Counted from the stretch's first letter, positions 7,398-16,224 are shown. The stretch: DNA of 64,000 bases from Vibrio sp. 14G-20 (GCF_026241515.1 NZ_JAPHPW010000022.1:23809-87808), one strand, 5' to 3'. The notes: generated from the sequence alone by a model not told the origin. Translations and numbers: made by a program.

Positions 7398-8288
7398 TTA
7401 AGTTATAGGGTGAGTATGGTTCTTCAATGAAGCGATAAATTGCTTAACGGAAATCGACTGAGGGGTGTGCTCTGCGCAAAGCATCGATACCGAGAATTGG
7501 ATATCTGGTTGAAGTGGCAACACACAAACCGAATCGTCATTTTGGTACTGCTTTGCCGTCCACGGATCCACAATCGCAAACCCTGCTTGGTGTTTCACCA
7601 GTTCAGCTGCCGCGCTGTATCCACGCACAGATATTGGATGATGATAATGCGCATCTCGCGCCACAAGGCTTTGATGTAACAGCAGCCCTAATGGGTCACG
7701 GCTATCGAGCCCGATGATTGGCAACGGATAATTGATCAGATCATCTAGCGTTAAGTCTGCCGGTAACTGCTCAACCGTATTGGATGGAACCAAAACCTTG
7801 AGTGACTCGGTTAAGAGCATTTCACTTAATATAGCCGGCGGCGCTTCATCGCCAAACGCGATAGCAATATCAAGCTCATGCTTTAACAACCCAGCACACA
7901 GTTCATCGCGATTGGCAGTCAGCAACTCAAAAGAGAGCTCTTGTTCGCGAGACATTTGGGCTATTACCGGAGTCAGCAATTTAGTCGCCAGAATCGGTGG
8001 TGCACCAATACGCAGGTGCTGATGGCCTTGCTTGACTTTGTTGGTCAAAGAACGAAATTGACCCAGTTGTTGGTAGACTTTCTCCGCTTCCGGTAACAAA
8101 GTTTTCGCTTCAACCGTTGGTACTAAGCGCCCTTTAACACGCTCGAATAAACCGAAGCCGAGTTGTTGCTCTGTGTGCGCCAGAATACGCGTCACGTTAG
8201 GTTGTGACACATGCAGATTACGTGCGGCTCCAGATACGGTGCCAGTTTGCATGATGGCGTAAAAGACTTCCAACTGTCTTAGGTTCAA
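7398..8288 (-). CDS. LysR-family regulator of the dgc cluster
   Basis: 296 residues: N-terminal winged helix-turn-helix (2-62; GTVSGAARNLHVSQPNVTRIL) and a periplasmic-binding-like effector domain (~90-290). The start is TTG at 8288, supported by AAGGA seven bases upstream; no in-frame ATG exists before the helix-turn-helix. It is transcribed in the same direction as dgcN and dgcA and immediately upstream of them, so it is probably their regulator (DgcR-like), perhaps responding to D-glutamate or its acetyl derivative. A short palindrome CCTATAAC-N5-GTTATAGG (7389-7409) overlaps its stop codon. Confidence 0.8.
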   Translation of the reverse strand: MNLRQLEVFYAIMQTGTVSGAARNLHVSQPNVTRILAHTEQQLGFGLFERVKGRLVPTVEAKTLLPEAEKVYQQLGQFRSLTNKVKQGHQHLRIGAPPILATKLLTPVIAQMSREQELSFELLTANRDELCAGLLKHELDIAIAFGDEAPPAILSEMLLTESLKVLVPSNTVEQLPADLTLDDLINYPLPIIGLDSRDPLGLLLHQSLVARDAHYHHPISVRGYSAAAELVKHQAGFAIVDPWTAKQYQNDDSVCVLPLQPDIQFSVSMLCAEHTPQSISVKQFIASLKNHTHPIT

Positions 8289-8372
8289 ATCAATGTCCTT
8301 TTGGGTTCACTTAACTATTTAACTGTTTAATCACTTATCTAATCAGCTATCTAATCCGTTACCTGAGCGAGT

Positions 8373-9209
8373 TTATTTTAATAACGCTTCTATCTTAGGT
8401 TGGAGAATCTCAGCCCAAACTTGATAAGCCTTGGCATTCAAATGCAAGTCATCACAACTGTATTCATTGGATAGTAATTGATTCGGTGCTAGCACACGGT
8501 TTACATCCAAAAACTCGATATCATGTTGTTGGCAATAAGCCTGTAGTCTTTTATTGAGTTCTGAAACTTGAGGATTCAACCCTTGTAGTTTATTGCCTAC
8601 GTGCAGCGTTGATTGAACAAGAACAGTAATACCTTGAGCTCTCCATGTTGTCAGTATCTCAACATAGTTTTGGTAGATATGATCAACGCTGTAACCTTGT
8701 GCAAGATCGTTAATTCCCGCCATAAAACACACCAGCTTTGGCTTCACGTTCAACGTGGTATCAATACGGCGCAACATGCCCGTTGTGGTATCGCCCGCAA
8801 GGCCACGGTTGACCATTGAGACATCACGGAAAATATCCGCCCACGGAGCCCATTCAGTGATCGAATCACCAAACACGACTAGATCCGCTTTTGGCGAAAA
8901 ATGACGGTGATTATCTGATGTCATGATGTAGCGACTCATGCTGTGGCCTCGCTGTTGAATCTCAGACTGGATTGCGACCGATTCGAGGATTTCACTATCA
9001 GACGTGGTGCTATCGAATTGAGCCAATAATCCTTCAATGTGAGGCTTGAAAGGGCTAAGACGAGTATTCAATTGATGCTGTTCTTTAAGGGAAGATAATC
9101 GCTCTAATAAAGCATATAAAGAGTGGTTTTGACCGACTTCTTGGAATAACTGGTATAAATCGAGGACAGGATTTTGTTGTAGCGCGGCAAGTAATTGCTT
9201 GTCTTCCAT
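8373..9209 (-). CDS. SGNH/GDSL-family hydrolase
   Basis: 278 residues. An N-terminal helical segment of ~100 residues precedes an SGNH esterase domain (105-278). Catalytic blocks are visible: GDSIT with Ser116, G134-like loop in RGLAGDTT, GIND with Asn167, and DDLHLN with Asp253 and His256. No signal peptide, so it is probably a cytoplasmic esterase or acetylhydrolase, of the type related to platelet-activating-factor acetylhydrolase. Substrate unknown. It stands alone between dgc and a SpoU methylase, both on the same strand. Confidence 0.85.
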   Translation of the reverse strand: MEDKQLLAALQQNPVLDLYQLFQEVGQNHSLYALLERLSSLKEQHQLNTRLSPFKPHIEGLLAQFDSTTSDSEILESVAIQSEIQQRGHSMSRYIMTSDNHRHFSPKADLVVFGDSITEWAPWADIFRDVSMVNRGLAGDTTTGMLRRIDTTLNVKPKLVCFMAGINDLAQGYSVDHIYQNYVEILTTWRAQGITVLVQSTLHVGNKLQGLNPQVSELNKRLQAYCQQHDIEFLDVNRVLAPNQLLSNEYSCDDLHLNAKAYQVWAEILQPKIEALLK

Positions 9210-9295
9210 GGTGTTATCTAACCCTTCAATTATCTGGTGGTGAACTCAGATAATATCCGATTGCATGAGGGATAGATAACACTAGAAGCGGAGAA

Positions 9296-9808
9296 TTACT
9301 TTTCTTTGACTAATAAGTGGTTGCGATTATCACGGCTTTTCTTAATCAGCTCGTTGCTCTCGTCCATTTCATCCGATTTCGCAAGGCGATCATAAAGTAG
9401 CACGTTGACCGTCGCAGCTAAATTCATACAGCCTACCGTTGGTACATACACAACGTGATCGGCTCTATCTGCCACATCTTGAGAAATAGAACCGTCTTCA
9501 GGGCCAAAGATATAGATAGCATTTTCTGGATGTTTAAAACGCGGCAATGGCGTTGCGCCTTCTGCTAGTTCCACACACACAATTTGTGTTTCTGTATCAA
9601 GGTTATCTAAAAATGACTCTACACTAGTCAGCGGAATAGTGCGCGTTGCACTCTTAGTATCGGTGTGGAATTTAGCGGCTTTTTCGTAGCGTTGCCCTGT
9701 GTATTTAACTTCGTCGACTTGGTAACAACCAGCCGCACGCATAACAGCACCAACATTCGTCGGGCTCTTTGGGTTAGTTAAACCAATAGTCACATGGCTT
9801 TTGTTCAT
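9296..9808 (-). CDS. SpoU-family RNA 2'-O-ribose methyltransferase
   Basis: 170 residues of the SPOUT class with its three motifs: N-P-K-S-P-T-N-V-G-A near residue 12, YIFGPEDGSIS in the middle, and the C-terminal knot motif VPTVGCMNLAATVNVLLYD. This is the trefoil knot that binds S-adenosylmethionine and methylates a ribose in tRNA or rRNA. No RNA-binding extension is present, as in TrmL-type proteins, but the target cannot be told from sequence. A GTG four codons earlier (9820) is possible, but AAGTGAG there looks like the ribosome site for ATG 9808. Confidence 0.82.
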   Translation of the reverse strand: MNKSHVTIGLTNPKSPTNVGAVMRAAGCYQVDEVKYTGQRYEKAAKFHTDTKSATRTIPLTSVESFLDNLDTETQIVCVELAEGATPLPRFKHPENAIYIFGPEDGSISQDVADRADHVVYVPTVGCMNLAATVNVLLYDRLAKSDEMDESNELIKKSRDNRNHLLVKEK

Positions 9809-10083
9809 GAATTTTCTCACTTAACGAATAGACATAGCAGGGTGCTACAAAGCGTCGCATTCTAACAAAGCAACGTCCAATTCAAAAGCACATAAACGAT
9901 CCCCATAGTTATGCGCACTGCCCTTGATTACATAGGCCTGCGAGCAAGAAAACAGAACCACCTTCATATTTACAAAACAAATGCCATTTAGGGTAACAAT
10001 TAAACAACAAGTTCATTTACATTTTGAAACCACATTAATAATCTGTTGAAAACTGCATTGGACAATCGCACAGGAACCGTGAC

Positions 10084-11745
10084 ATGACCCTAACCATCAA
10101 GAATCGCCTCTATATTCTCTCCTTCATACCCTTGTTGCTAATGGCGATCGGGATGATGAGCGTGACTTATATGAAGAGCACCGAGCTAACGGCTCAGCAA
10201 GTAGAATCGACGCGTAGCAATATGATGGTGATGAAAGAAAAGGAACTCAAAGCGTATCTCCAAATGGCCTACTCTTCGATAAGCCCATTTTTGGACAGAG
10301 GGGCAACGCTTGAAGAAGCTCTACCAACACTGAGAACATTAGAATATGGCGAATCTGGCTATATTTTTGGTTATGACTCTAAAGGTGTCCGAGTCGTTGT
10401 TGGGCAAAGTAACGATGGCATTGGTAACAACTACTTCGACCTACAAGACAAGAAAGGTAACTACTTAATCCGCGACCTCATTAAGAACTCCAAACTGGGT
10501 GAATTCACGACTTACTATTTCCCAAAACCGGGGCAATCTGTCGCGCTACCAAAGCTAAGCTATTCAGTATTTGTTCCACAGTGGGGCTTAATGCTTGGTA
10601 CTGGCTTCTATACCGATGATATCGATGCTGTTATTGCAGAAATGAAAGAGAGCTCGAATGTCGCTCTACAAAGCTCATTAACTGCTATCGCAATTTTCTG
10701 TGGTCTGATTGCCCTTGTTGTTGCTGTATTCGCTGTTGCTGTGAATCGTACGATAATGCAGCCACTTGAGCAGTTTGACCGTTCGATTAGCGCTTTTGCT
10801 AGTGGTGAAGCCGATTTAACCGCACGAATGGAAGCGTTCAAAGCACCAGAGTTCACCAAGCTCAGCGAAAACTTCAATGCCTTCGTTGCTAGCCTGCAAA
10901 CCATCATTCGTAGCGTAAGCGATGTGGGCCAGCAAGTCGTATCAGAAACCAGCAGCATGTCTTCTCGCGCCGCACAGGTTGACGAGATTGCCACAGGCCA
11001 ACGTGAAGAAACAGAACAGGTCGCGACCGCAATGACCGAGATGACCACGACGGCACAAGAGATTTCAAGCAATGCAAGTCAAGCAGCAGACTCTGCCAAA
11101 CAAGCGGAAAACAACGCCAAAGAAGCTCAACAGATTGTTAATGCGGCTGCAAACTCGGTTGCAGGCCTTGCCAGCGAAGTATCAGAAGCGAACACTGTGG
11201 TATCTAGACTTGAAGGTGATGTACAAAATATCTCGTCTTCACTGACAGTCATTCAAGATATTGCTGAGCAAACCAACTTGTTAGCACTGAATGCAGCGAT
11301 TGAAGCCGCACGTGCTGGTGAACAAGGACGTGGATTTGCGGTGGTAGCGGATGAGGTACGTAAACTGGCAAGTCGTACTCAAGAAAGTACGGGCGACATT
11401 CACAAAATGATTCAACAGCTAAAAGCCGCTTCAGATGCCGCCGTAAAGGCCATGGATTCGAGTCAAAATCGAAGTGCTCAAACCGTAGAAGAAGCGAATG
11501 CCGCTGCTGCAGCACTGGCGAAAATTCAGGCGTCGATTGATACCATCATGGACATGAACTCGCTTATTGCAACCGCGACTGAACAACAAAACATTGTAGG
11601 CCAAGAGATATCACAACGTATTGTCGTGATTTCAGATCAAAGCTCACAATCGGCATCACTGGCGAATCAAAACCGTACAGGTAGCCAGAACCTAAACAGC
11701 CGCGCGAATGAGCTTTACCACTTAGTGGATCGCTTCACGGTTTAA
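10084..11745 (+). CDS. Methyl-accepting chemotaxis protein with sCache_2 sensor
   Basis: 553 residues: transmembrane helix ~8-29, periplasmic single-Cache domain ~35-190 (YGESGYIFGYDS, later PQWGLMLGTGFY typical of sCache_2), second helix ~196-218, HAMP ~220-270, then a long cytoplasmic coiled coil. The signalling hairpin tip NAAIEAARAGEQGRGFAV is complete, so it can couple to CheA/CheW. Cache sensors of this type commonly bind small carboxylates; the ligand here is unknown. It stands alone and is followed by a strong terminator. Confidence 0.92.
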   Translation: MTLTIKNRLYILSFIPLLLMAIGMMSVTYMKSTELTAQQVESTRSNMMVMKEKELKAYLQMAYSSISPFLDRGATLEEALPTLRTLEYGESGYIFGYDSKGVRVVVGQSNDGIGNNYFDLQDKKGNYLIRDLIKNSKLGEFTTYYFPKPGQSVALPKLSYSVFVPQWGLMLGTGFYTDDIDAVIAEMKESSNVALQSSLTAIAIFCGLIALVVAVFAVAVNRTIMQPLEQFDRSISAFASGEADLTARMEAFKAPEFTKLSENFNAFVASLQTIIRSVSDVGQQVVSETSSMSSRAAQVDEIATGQREETEQVATAMTEMTTTAQEISSNASQAADSAKQAENNAKEAQQIVNAAANSVAGLASEVSEANTVVSRLEGDVQNISSSLTVIQDIAEQTNLLALNAAIEAARAGEQGRGFAVVADEVRKLASRTQESTGDIHKMIQQLKAASDAAVKAMDSSQNRSAQTVEEANAAAAALAKIQASIDTIMDMNSLIATATEQQNIVGQEISQRIVVISDQSSQSASLANQNRTGSQNLNSRANELYHLVDRFTV

Positions 11746-11790
11746 TACATTTTCAGTCTAGTTAATAACAAGCAAATGCTACTTAACTAT

Positions 11791-11828
11791 AAAAGTTTTC
11801 GCACCACATAAAAGTTTTCGCACCACAT
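11791..11828 (+). repeat. 19-base tandem duplication before terminator
   Basis: AAAAGTTTTCGCACCACAT occurs twice head to tail, without mismatch, directly before the terminator hairpin. A recent slippage or unequal-crossover duplication is the simplest explanation. Confidence 0.85.
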
Positions 11829-11871
11829 AAAAAAACGGGCTTCAGAATCACCATTCTGAAGCCCGTTTTTT
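11829..11871. terminator. Bidirectional intrinsic terminator
   Basis: A-run, stem ACGGGCTTCAGAAT / ATTCTGAAGCCCGT, four-base loop, T-run: symmetrical, so it can end both the chemoreceptor gene (plus strand) and the glycosylase gene (minus strand), which converge here. Confidence 0.9.
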
Positions 11872-11918
11872 ATTCCAATGATATATTGATACAGTAAACT
11901 CGTTGAGTCGAACTAAAG

Positions 11919-12590
11919 TTAAACTCCTGCCTTAGCGCAACCTTGATTCAGTGGGCAATGTTCACACTTGGGCTTTGGGTTACAAAACTGCTGACCGTGC
12001 TCTACCAATAAGCCATGATAGTAAGCATACCTTTGTGTGTCCAACGGAATCACATTCTCCATCAAGGCTCGGAATTTCTCATACGATTTAGGGACATCAA
12101 GCCCGTTGCGAGTGAAGATCCTTCTTGCGTATGCATCAATCACAAAAGAAGGTTTACCTATCGCGTACACCAGAATCGCGTCAGCCGTTTCACCGCCGAT
12201 TCCTTTGACTTCCAATAGCTCTTTTCGCAACTGATTCTTATCTTGCTGCTTCACTACAGACAGATCGTATTCATAACTCGCAAACCATTCCGTAACAGCC
12301 TTTAATTTGATGGCTTTTTGATTGTAATAACCACTGGAACGTATCTTCTGCGCAAGCTCATCAATATCCATCATAGCAACGGCTTTCGGATTACAGTCTT
12401 CTCCAAGGTTATCTATCGCCTTCTCTGCATTCTTCCAATTGGTGTTCTGAACCAGAATAGCGCCAAGCATTACCTGGTAAGGAGCATCCGTTTGCCACCA
12501 ATCAAAATAGCCATAGTGCAGCTCAAGTGTATCGAACACTCTGAGTATCAAGTCGTTTGGACTGATTGCATTACGGTGGCTTGGCGTCAT
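11919..12590 (-). CDS. Endonuclease III-like DNA glycosylase, MagIII-type
   Basis: 223 residues, HhH-GPD superfamily with a C-terminal [4Fe-4S] loop (C203, C209, C212, C218; spacing CX5CX2CX5C). The helix-hairpin-helix reads VKGIGGETADA and the catalytic aspartate is D152 in VIDAYARR. The lysine that gives endonuclease III its lyase activity (GRKTA in E. coli Nth) is replaced by glutamate (E134). That points to a monofunctional glycosylase, as in 3-methyladenine glycosylase MagIII, rather than a true Nth. It starts four bases after the LysR stop on the same strand, so the two may be co-transcribed. Confidence 0.82.
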   Translation of the reverse strand: MTPSHRNAISPNDLILRVFDTLELHYGYFDWWQTDAPYQVMLGAILVQNTNWKNAEKAIDNLGEDCNPKAVAMMDIDELAQKIRSSGYYNQKAIKLKAVTEWFASYEYDLSVVKQQDKNQLRKELLEVKGIGGETADAILVYAIGKPSFVIDAYARRIFTRNGLDVPKSYEKFRALMENVIPLDTQRYAYYHGLLVEHGQQFCNPKPKCEHCPLNQGCAKAGV

Positions 12591-12594
12591 AGAA

Positions 12595-13464
12595 CTAATC
12601 CAGTTGCTCAGATAGGAAATCGACTAATAAGCGAACCTTTGAAGACAAATTACGGTTCTGAGGATAAAGCGCCCAGATCCCCTCTTTGTCGTCTCGGTAA
12701 TCCGATAGCACCTCAACCAACTCTCCACAATCAAGGTCTTCACTCACGTAGTACTCTGGTAATTGCACCAAGCCAATGCTCTGCTTCGCTGCATCCAGCA
12801 AGGCTAGACCACTGTTACACCTAATACGCCCGTTGACACGAACCGAACGAGGGCGATTATTCTCTTTGAAACGCCAATGTTCAAAACCACCCACTAAACA
12901 TTGATGATTGCTCAACTCAGAAAGCGTATGCGGCTCACCATAACGTTCAATGTACTCAGGGCTGGCACATACATAGAGTTGTCGTTGAGACAGCTTCTTG
13001 GCCACGAGGCTTGAATCTTCTAATCGGCCAAGGCGAATCGCCACATCAACGCCAGAATCGATAAGGTCGAGCTTTTGGTTGGTCAGCATCAACTCAAGTT
13101 CTACCTGCGGGTGAAGCTTTAAAAATTGATGGAGTATTGGGGCAAGTTGGCGCTCACCATAGGTTACAGGTGCGGTCACTTTGAGCAAACCTTTGGGTGT
13201 AGATTGCATCTGGGTTACTGCTAACTCTGCAATTTCTAAGCCTTCTACCAACAACTTACATTGCTGATAATAGAGTTGGCCAGCTTCTGTTAGGGAAACC
13301 TTACGAGTCGTTCGATTGAGTAGTTTCACAGCTAAGCGCTCTTCAAGATTCGCCACTCTGCGACTGATTTGAGCCACAGACGTAGCAAGCTTCTGCGCTG
13401 CACCTGTAAAACTTTCACGCTCTGCTACTGCAACAAACTCACTGACCCCTTCCCAATTAGCCAT
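12595..13464 (-). CDS. LysR-family regulator (CrgA/DmlR-like)
   Basis: 289 residues with an N-terminal winged helix (1-60; ESFTGAAQKLATSVAQISRRV) and an effector domain with the usual V-T-A-P-V-T-Y-G-E start at ~95 and I-R-L-G-x-L-x-D-S-S-L-V-A around 150. It belongs to the large subgroup including CrgA, DmlR and PtrR. The stop is four bases before the glycosylase start, so they may form a two-gene operon. Targets cannot be told. Confidence 0.82.
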   Translation of the reverse strand: MANWEGVSEFVAVAERESFTGAAQKLATSVAQISRRVANLEERLAVKLLNRTTRKVSLTEAGQLYYQQCKLLVEGLEIAELAVTQMQSTPKGLLKVTAPVTYGERQLAPILHQFLKLHPQVELELMLTNQKLDLIDSGVDVAIRLGRLEDSSLVAKKLSQRQLYVCASPEYIERYGEPHTLSELSNHQCLVGGFEHWRFKENNRPRSVRVNGRIRCNSGLALLDAAKQSIGLVQLPEYYVSEDLDCGELVEVLSDYRDDKEGIWALYPQNRNLSSKVRLLVDFLSEQLD

Positions 13465-13725
13465 ACCTTTACCTTATTCTGAACGATGGTTACCCATACA
13501 GTGTATTGAAGTTATAAATCAGTGTCACTGGCTTGCTATGCTCTGTGCATAAATCTTCGCCATCTACAATCGCTCAAAATCATTCCAACCAAGCCCTGAC
13601 ATTTCTCAATATTCCTCACCGAACACTAACAAATTTAGCATTCCCTCTGACACTCATCTTACCACTTCATTGGTATGTTAGTTCTGTACCGGAACACAGG
13701 TACTTCAACAAAGTAAGGTACTCCT

Positions 13726-14073
13726 ATGAAAAAATTAATCATACTTGCATCAACTCTTGTACTCAGCACGACAGCGTTTGCAGCAACCAAAACAACGATT
13801 CAAGAAACAACGCTAAAATCTGATACATTTGTTACTGAAGCGGAAGCATACGATGCAGGAACAAACCTTATGGATGAGCTAAGCGCAAAGACACCTTTTG
13901 AGCTTTCTAGAGAACTGCCACAGTTCCAACAAACAACAAAATACGATTCGTTCAAGATTGATGACGCGAATATGGAAGTGAAAAAAATCACTAACATGAG
14001 TGGCGACATCCATTACCAAGCGAATGTAAAAGTTGACTACCGTTACACATACAAAGACGGTCGCAGCAGCTAA
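13726..14073 (+). CDS. Small exported DUF3316-like protein
   Basis: 115 residues with a signal peptide ending at AFA|AT (residue 19-20). The mature part of about 95 residues has no cysteine and looks alpha/beta; its T-E-A-E-A-Y-D-A-G segment followed by a C-terminal strand V-K-V-D-Y-R-Y matches my memory of the Vibrio DUF3316 family, but that match is not certain. Function unknown, probably periplasmic. Ribosome site AAGGTA before ATG; a terminator follows. Confidence 0.7.
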   Translation: MKKLIILASTLVLSTTAFAATKTTIQETTLKSDTFVTEAEAYDAGTNLMDELSAKTPFELSRELPQFQQTTKYDSFKIDDANMEVKKITNMSGDIHYQANVKVDYRYTYKDGRSS

Positions 14074-14160
14074 CCCAGACTTATTGACTAGATCGGCAAA
14101 GCACATTGCGTGTCTAAAATGAAAGCCTGTATCTCAACAAAAAAGTCCGTATATAAAAAG

Positions 14161-14192
14161 AAAGCCCGCACTCATAGAGTGCGGGCTTTTTG
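14161..14192 (+). terminator. Intrinsic terminator
   Basis: Stem AAAGCCCGCACTC / GAGTGCGGGCTTT with a short loop and T-run, about 90 bases after the DUF3316-like gene. Confidence 0.88.
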
Positions 14193-14259
14193 ATTTATTC
14201 TTCTTTGGCTATTTTTTTCTGACAATTCGGTTTGATCAATCTATTTCGATTCTCGCTAC

Positions 14260-14355
14260 TCATGACAGGTTGACGACCAAACCACGACCTTGTTCGCCTG
14301 CGCGCGCCGCTTCAATCACAATTTTACTCTTAATTGAGAGGTTGTTGATACTCAT
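14260..14355 (-). pseudogene. Remnant of a methyl-accepting chemotaxis protein gene
   Basis: A 31-codon open frame on the minus strand begins MSINNLSIKSKIV, which looks like the cytoplasmic N-terminus of a chemoreceptor. It runs straight into IEAARAGEQGRG, the invariant hairpin tip of the signalling domain, then ends after seven more codons. The sensor, both membrane helices, HAMP and most of the signalling domain are missing. No ribosome site precedes the ATG. The simplest reading is a gene collapsed by a large in-frame internal deletion plus loss of the 3' end. Confidence 0.7.
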
Positions 14356-14423
14356 AAGGGGGTTTATAACCACACAGTAAATAGGGACGCGCGCATAATA
14401 TACAGTATCAATTTAAAAGCTAG

Positions 14424-14579
14424 CTAAAAGTTTGTGAGCCTAGTCGCATAGCAAACGTTACCCTTGAATCAACTGTCGAATACTTAACCAAACGTCAACT
14501 TGAAAAAGATCTGAAGAAAGCAAATATCGCACTTATTTACCCTAGACATGCTCAAACACTGGAGAAGTATTGGAAATAG
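14424..14579 (+). pseudogene. Orphan C-terminal coding remnant
   Basis: An open stretch of 51 codons without a start codon, ending at TAG 14577-14579. Its predicted peptide is rich in Lys, Glu and Leu and looks like real protein (a helix around TVEYLTKRQLEKDLKKA, then IALIYPRHAQ). Family unknown. With the chemoreceptor remnant 70 bases away on the other strand, it suggests that a larger region was deleted here. Confidence 0.4.
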
Positions 14580-14611
14580 CACCATAATGTACGGCTCAAA
14601 AGTAAATAGGT

Positions 14612-15043
14612 ATGAACATGAAAATTTGTGGTGTTGAAATCAAAGGTAACGATGCAGTCATCTGTCTTCTTTCTCTGTCAGATGGTGTATTTAATATCCC
14701 TGATTGCCGAGTTTCTAAGGTTGCGATTAGCGACGCAAACGACACGCAGAATATGAAAGACTTTCAATTCTCTTTTGCAAAGTTGATGGAAGATTACCAA
14801 GTAGACAAAGTTGTGATTCGTCAACGCCAAACAAAAGGCAAATTTGCTGGCGGTGGCTTTGGCTTCAAACTAGAAGCAGCAATTCAACTGATCGACGGCC
14901 TAGACGTAACCGTTGTATCACCTGCTGACATCAAAGAGAGCCTAAAGCGCAATCCTCTTATGATGAAGTTTAAAGAAACTGGCCTTAAGCAATACCAAGA
15001 AGCACCGTTTACAACGGCTTACGCTTGCTTGATGCAGCGCTAG
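14612..15043 (+). CDS. DUF3010 family protein
   Basis: 143 residues, no signal or membrane segment. The order of blocks, starting MKICGVEIKGNDA with an acidic residue after the first strand and KVVIRQRQTKGKFAGGG in the middle, matches DUF3010, found in Vibrio and relatives. The fold looks RNase H/RuvC-like (G-V-E-I strand, then a Lys/Arg-rich loop), so a nucleic-acid role is possible but unproven. Two ATGs, 14612 and 14618, are possible starts; AGGT fits the second better. A strong terminator follows. Confidence 0.8.
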   Translation: MNMKICGVEIKGNDAVICLLSLSDGVFNIPDCRVSKVAISDANDTQNMKDFQFSFAKLMEDYQVDKVVIRQRQTKGKFAGGGFGFKLEAAIQLIDGLDVTVVSPADIKESLKRNPLMMKFKETGLKQYQEAPFTTAYACLMQR

Positions 15044-15071
15044 TTCATAGACGAAAAAAATGATCCAAACG

Positions 15072-15101
15072 AAAAGAGCCTGAATATTCAGGCTCTTTTT
15101 T
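15072..15101 (+). terminator. Intrinsic terminator of DUF3010 gene
   Basis: Perfect palindrome built on AAAAGAGCCTGAA and its complement, then a T-run, 28 bases after the DUF3010 stop codon. Confidence 0.88.
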
Positions 15102-15200
15102 CATATCTATCATGTCAGTTTTAGGCCTAACACTTCTCGTTCAGCCTATATCCAATAGCTGAAGCTATATGTTTGCTCACTATTAACGGTTAAGCGATTC

Positions 15201-16100
15201 TCAGCGATTCAATGCAGCGTGTCTTCGAGACTTGAATAGCTCTGGCTTTTTGACCACCAAATATACCGCAGCGGCCGACAGAGCAAACCCCATTGCGCCA
15301 TAGATATCGAACGATTCACCGAAGATAAGCCAAGCTTGAATTGCCGTCGTTGGTGGTACTAAATAAAACACCGATGCCACACTTGAAGATGCTCCATGCT
15401 CTACCATGTACAGTAGCAACAGTATTGCGATACAGGACAACACAACCACCAGCCAGATTAGAGTTAACGTGAATTCTACCGTCCAGTTCACTTGCATAGT
15501 TTCGTAACGCATTGCGAAAGGTAAAAACAACGAAGCTGCAGCAAGATATTGCACCATCGCGCCACCGACCATATCCGTCCCTTTGCAGAAACGCTTTTGG
15601 TACAGAGTACCGACCGTGATACCCACCAGCGAAACCAAACACAACAGCGTCGCCATGCCCTTTTGATCATCTGATTGCCATTCAATATTTCCCATCAACA
15701 CTAGGCTAATGCCCGCAAAGCCGAGGGCTAAACCCAGCCATTGTGCGAAGTTAAACCGCTGTGAAGTACAACTGATCATAATCAATGCGGTAAGAATTGG
15801 CTGTAAGCCTACCAGTAAAGAACTCAACCCTGCAGGCATACCCATATCAATCGCCAGATAAGTGCCACCAAGGTAGAAACCATGAATCAAGATGCCGACC
15901 ACACAAGCATGGAAGAATGCTCGACCACGAGGAATTCGACGCTTAAGGATTGCAATCAAAACCAAGAACAGCGCTACGTTGGCCACCATCCTCAGTGAGA
16001 GTAATGTTGCGGGTTCCGCGTATTCCACACCAAGACGTGCGCCGACAAAACCTGACGACCACAATATTACAAACACAAACGGAATCATTTTAATCAGCAT
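15201..16100 (-). CDS. EamA/DMT-superfamily transporter
   Basis: 299 residues with about ten hydrophobic helices and the two EamA repeats (5-135 and ~150-285). The first repeat opens I-P-F-V-F-V-I-L-W-S-S-G-F-V-G and has P-A-T-L-L-S-L-R before helix 2, typical of metabolite exporters of the RhaT/YdcZ-type DMT group. Inner-membrane exporter of an unknown small metabolite, possibly an amino acid. It is divergent from a MocR regulator 124 bases away, a common arrangement in which the MocR protein controls the exporter. Confidence 0.85.
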   Translation of the reverse strand: MLIKMIPFVFVILWSSGFVGARLGVEYAEPATLLSLRMVANVALFLVLIAILKRRIPRGRAFFHACVVGILIHGFYLGGTYLAIDMGMPAGLSSLLVGLQPILTALIMISCTSQRFNFAQWLGLALGFAGISLVLMGNIEWQSDDQKGMATLLCLVSLVGITVGTLYQKRFCKGTDMVGGAMVQYLAAASLFLPFAMRYETMQVNWTVEFTLTLIWLVVVLSCIAILLLLYMVEHGASSSVASVFYLVPPTTAIQAWLIFGESFDIYGAMGFALSAAAVYLVVKKPELFKSRRHAALNR

Positions 16101-16224
16101 TACAAACCTCTGGTCAACTCTTCATCAATGCTGTTACCTTAGTTGGGTACAGATAACTAATAAAGATACAGATATAACACTTTAAATGGTTACAGATTGA
16201 GAGTGAGCAACGAGGGAGAATAAC

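Noticed and set aside
10608..11072. 154-codon minus-strand open frame
   Set aside because: Antisense to the chemoreceptor HAMP and signalling region.
12318..12824. 168-codon plus-strand open frame
   Set aside because: It crosses from the DNA glycosylase into the LysR gene on the opposite strand; both of those have complete motifs, and this frame has no ribosome site or protein-like composition.
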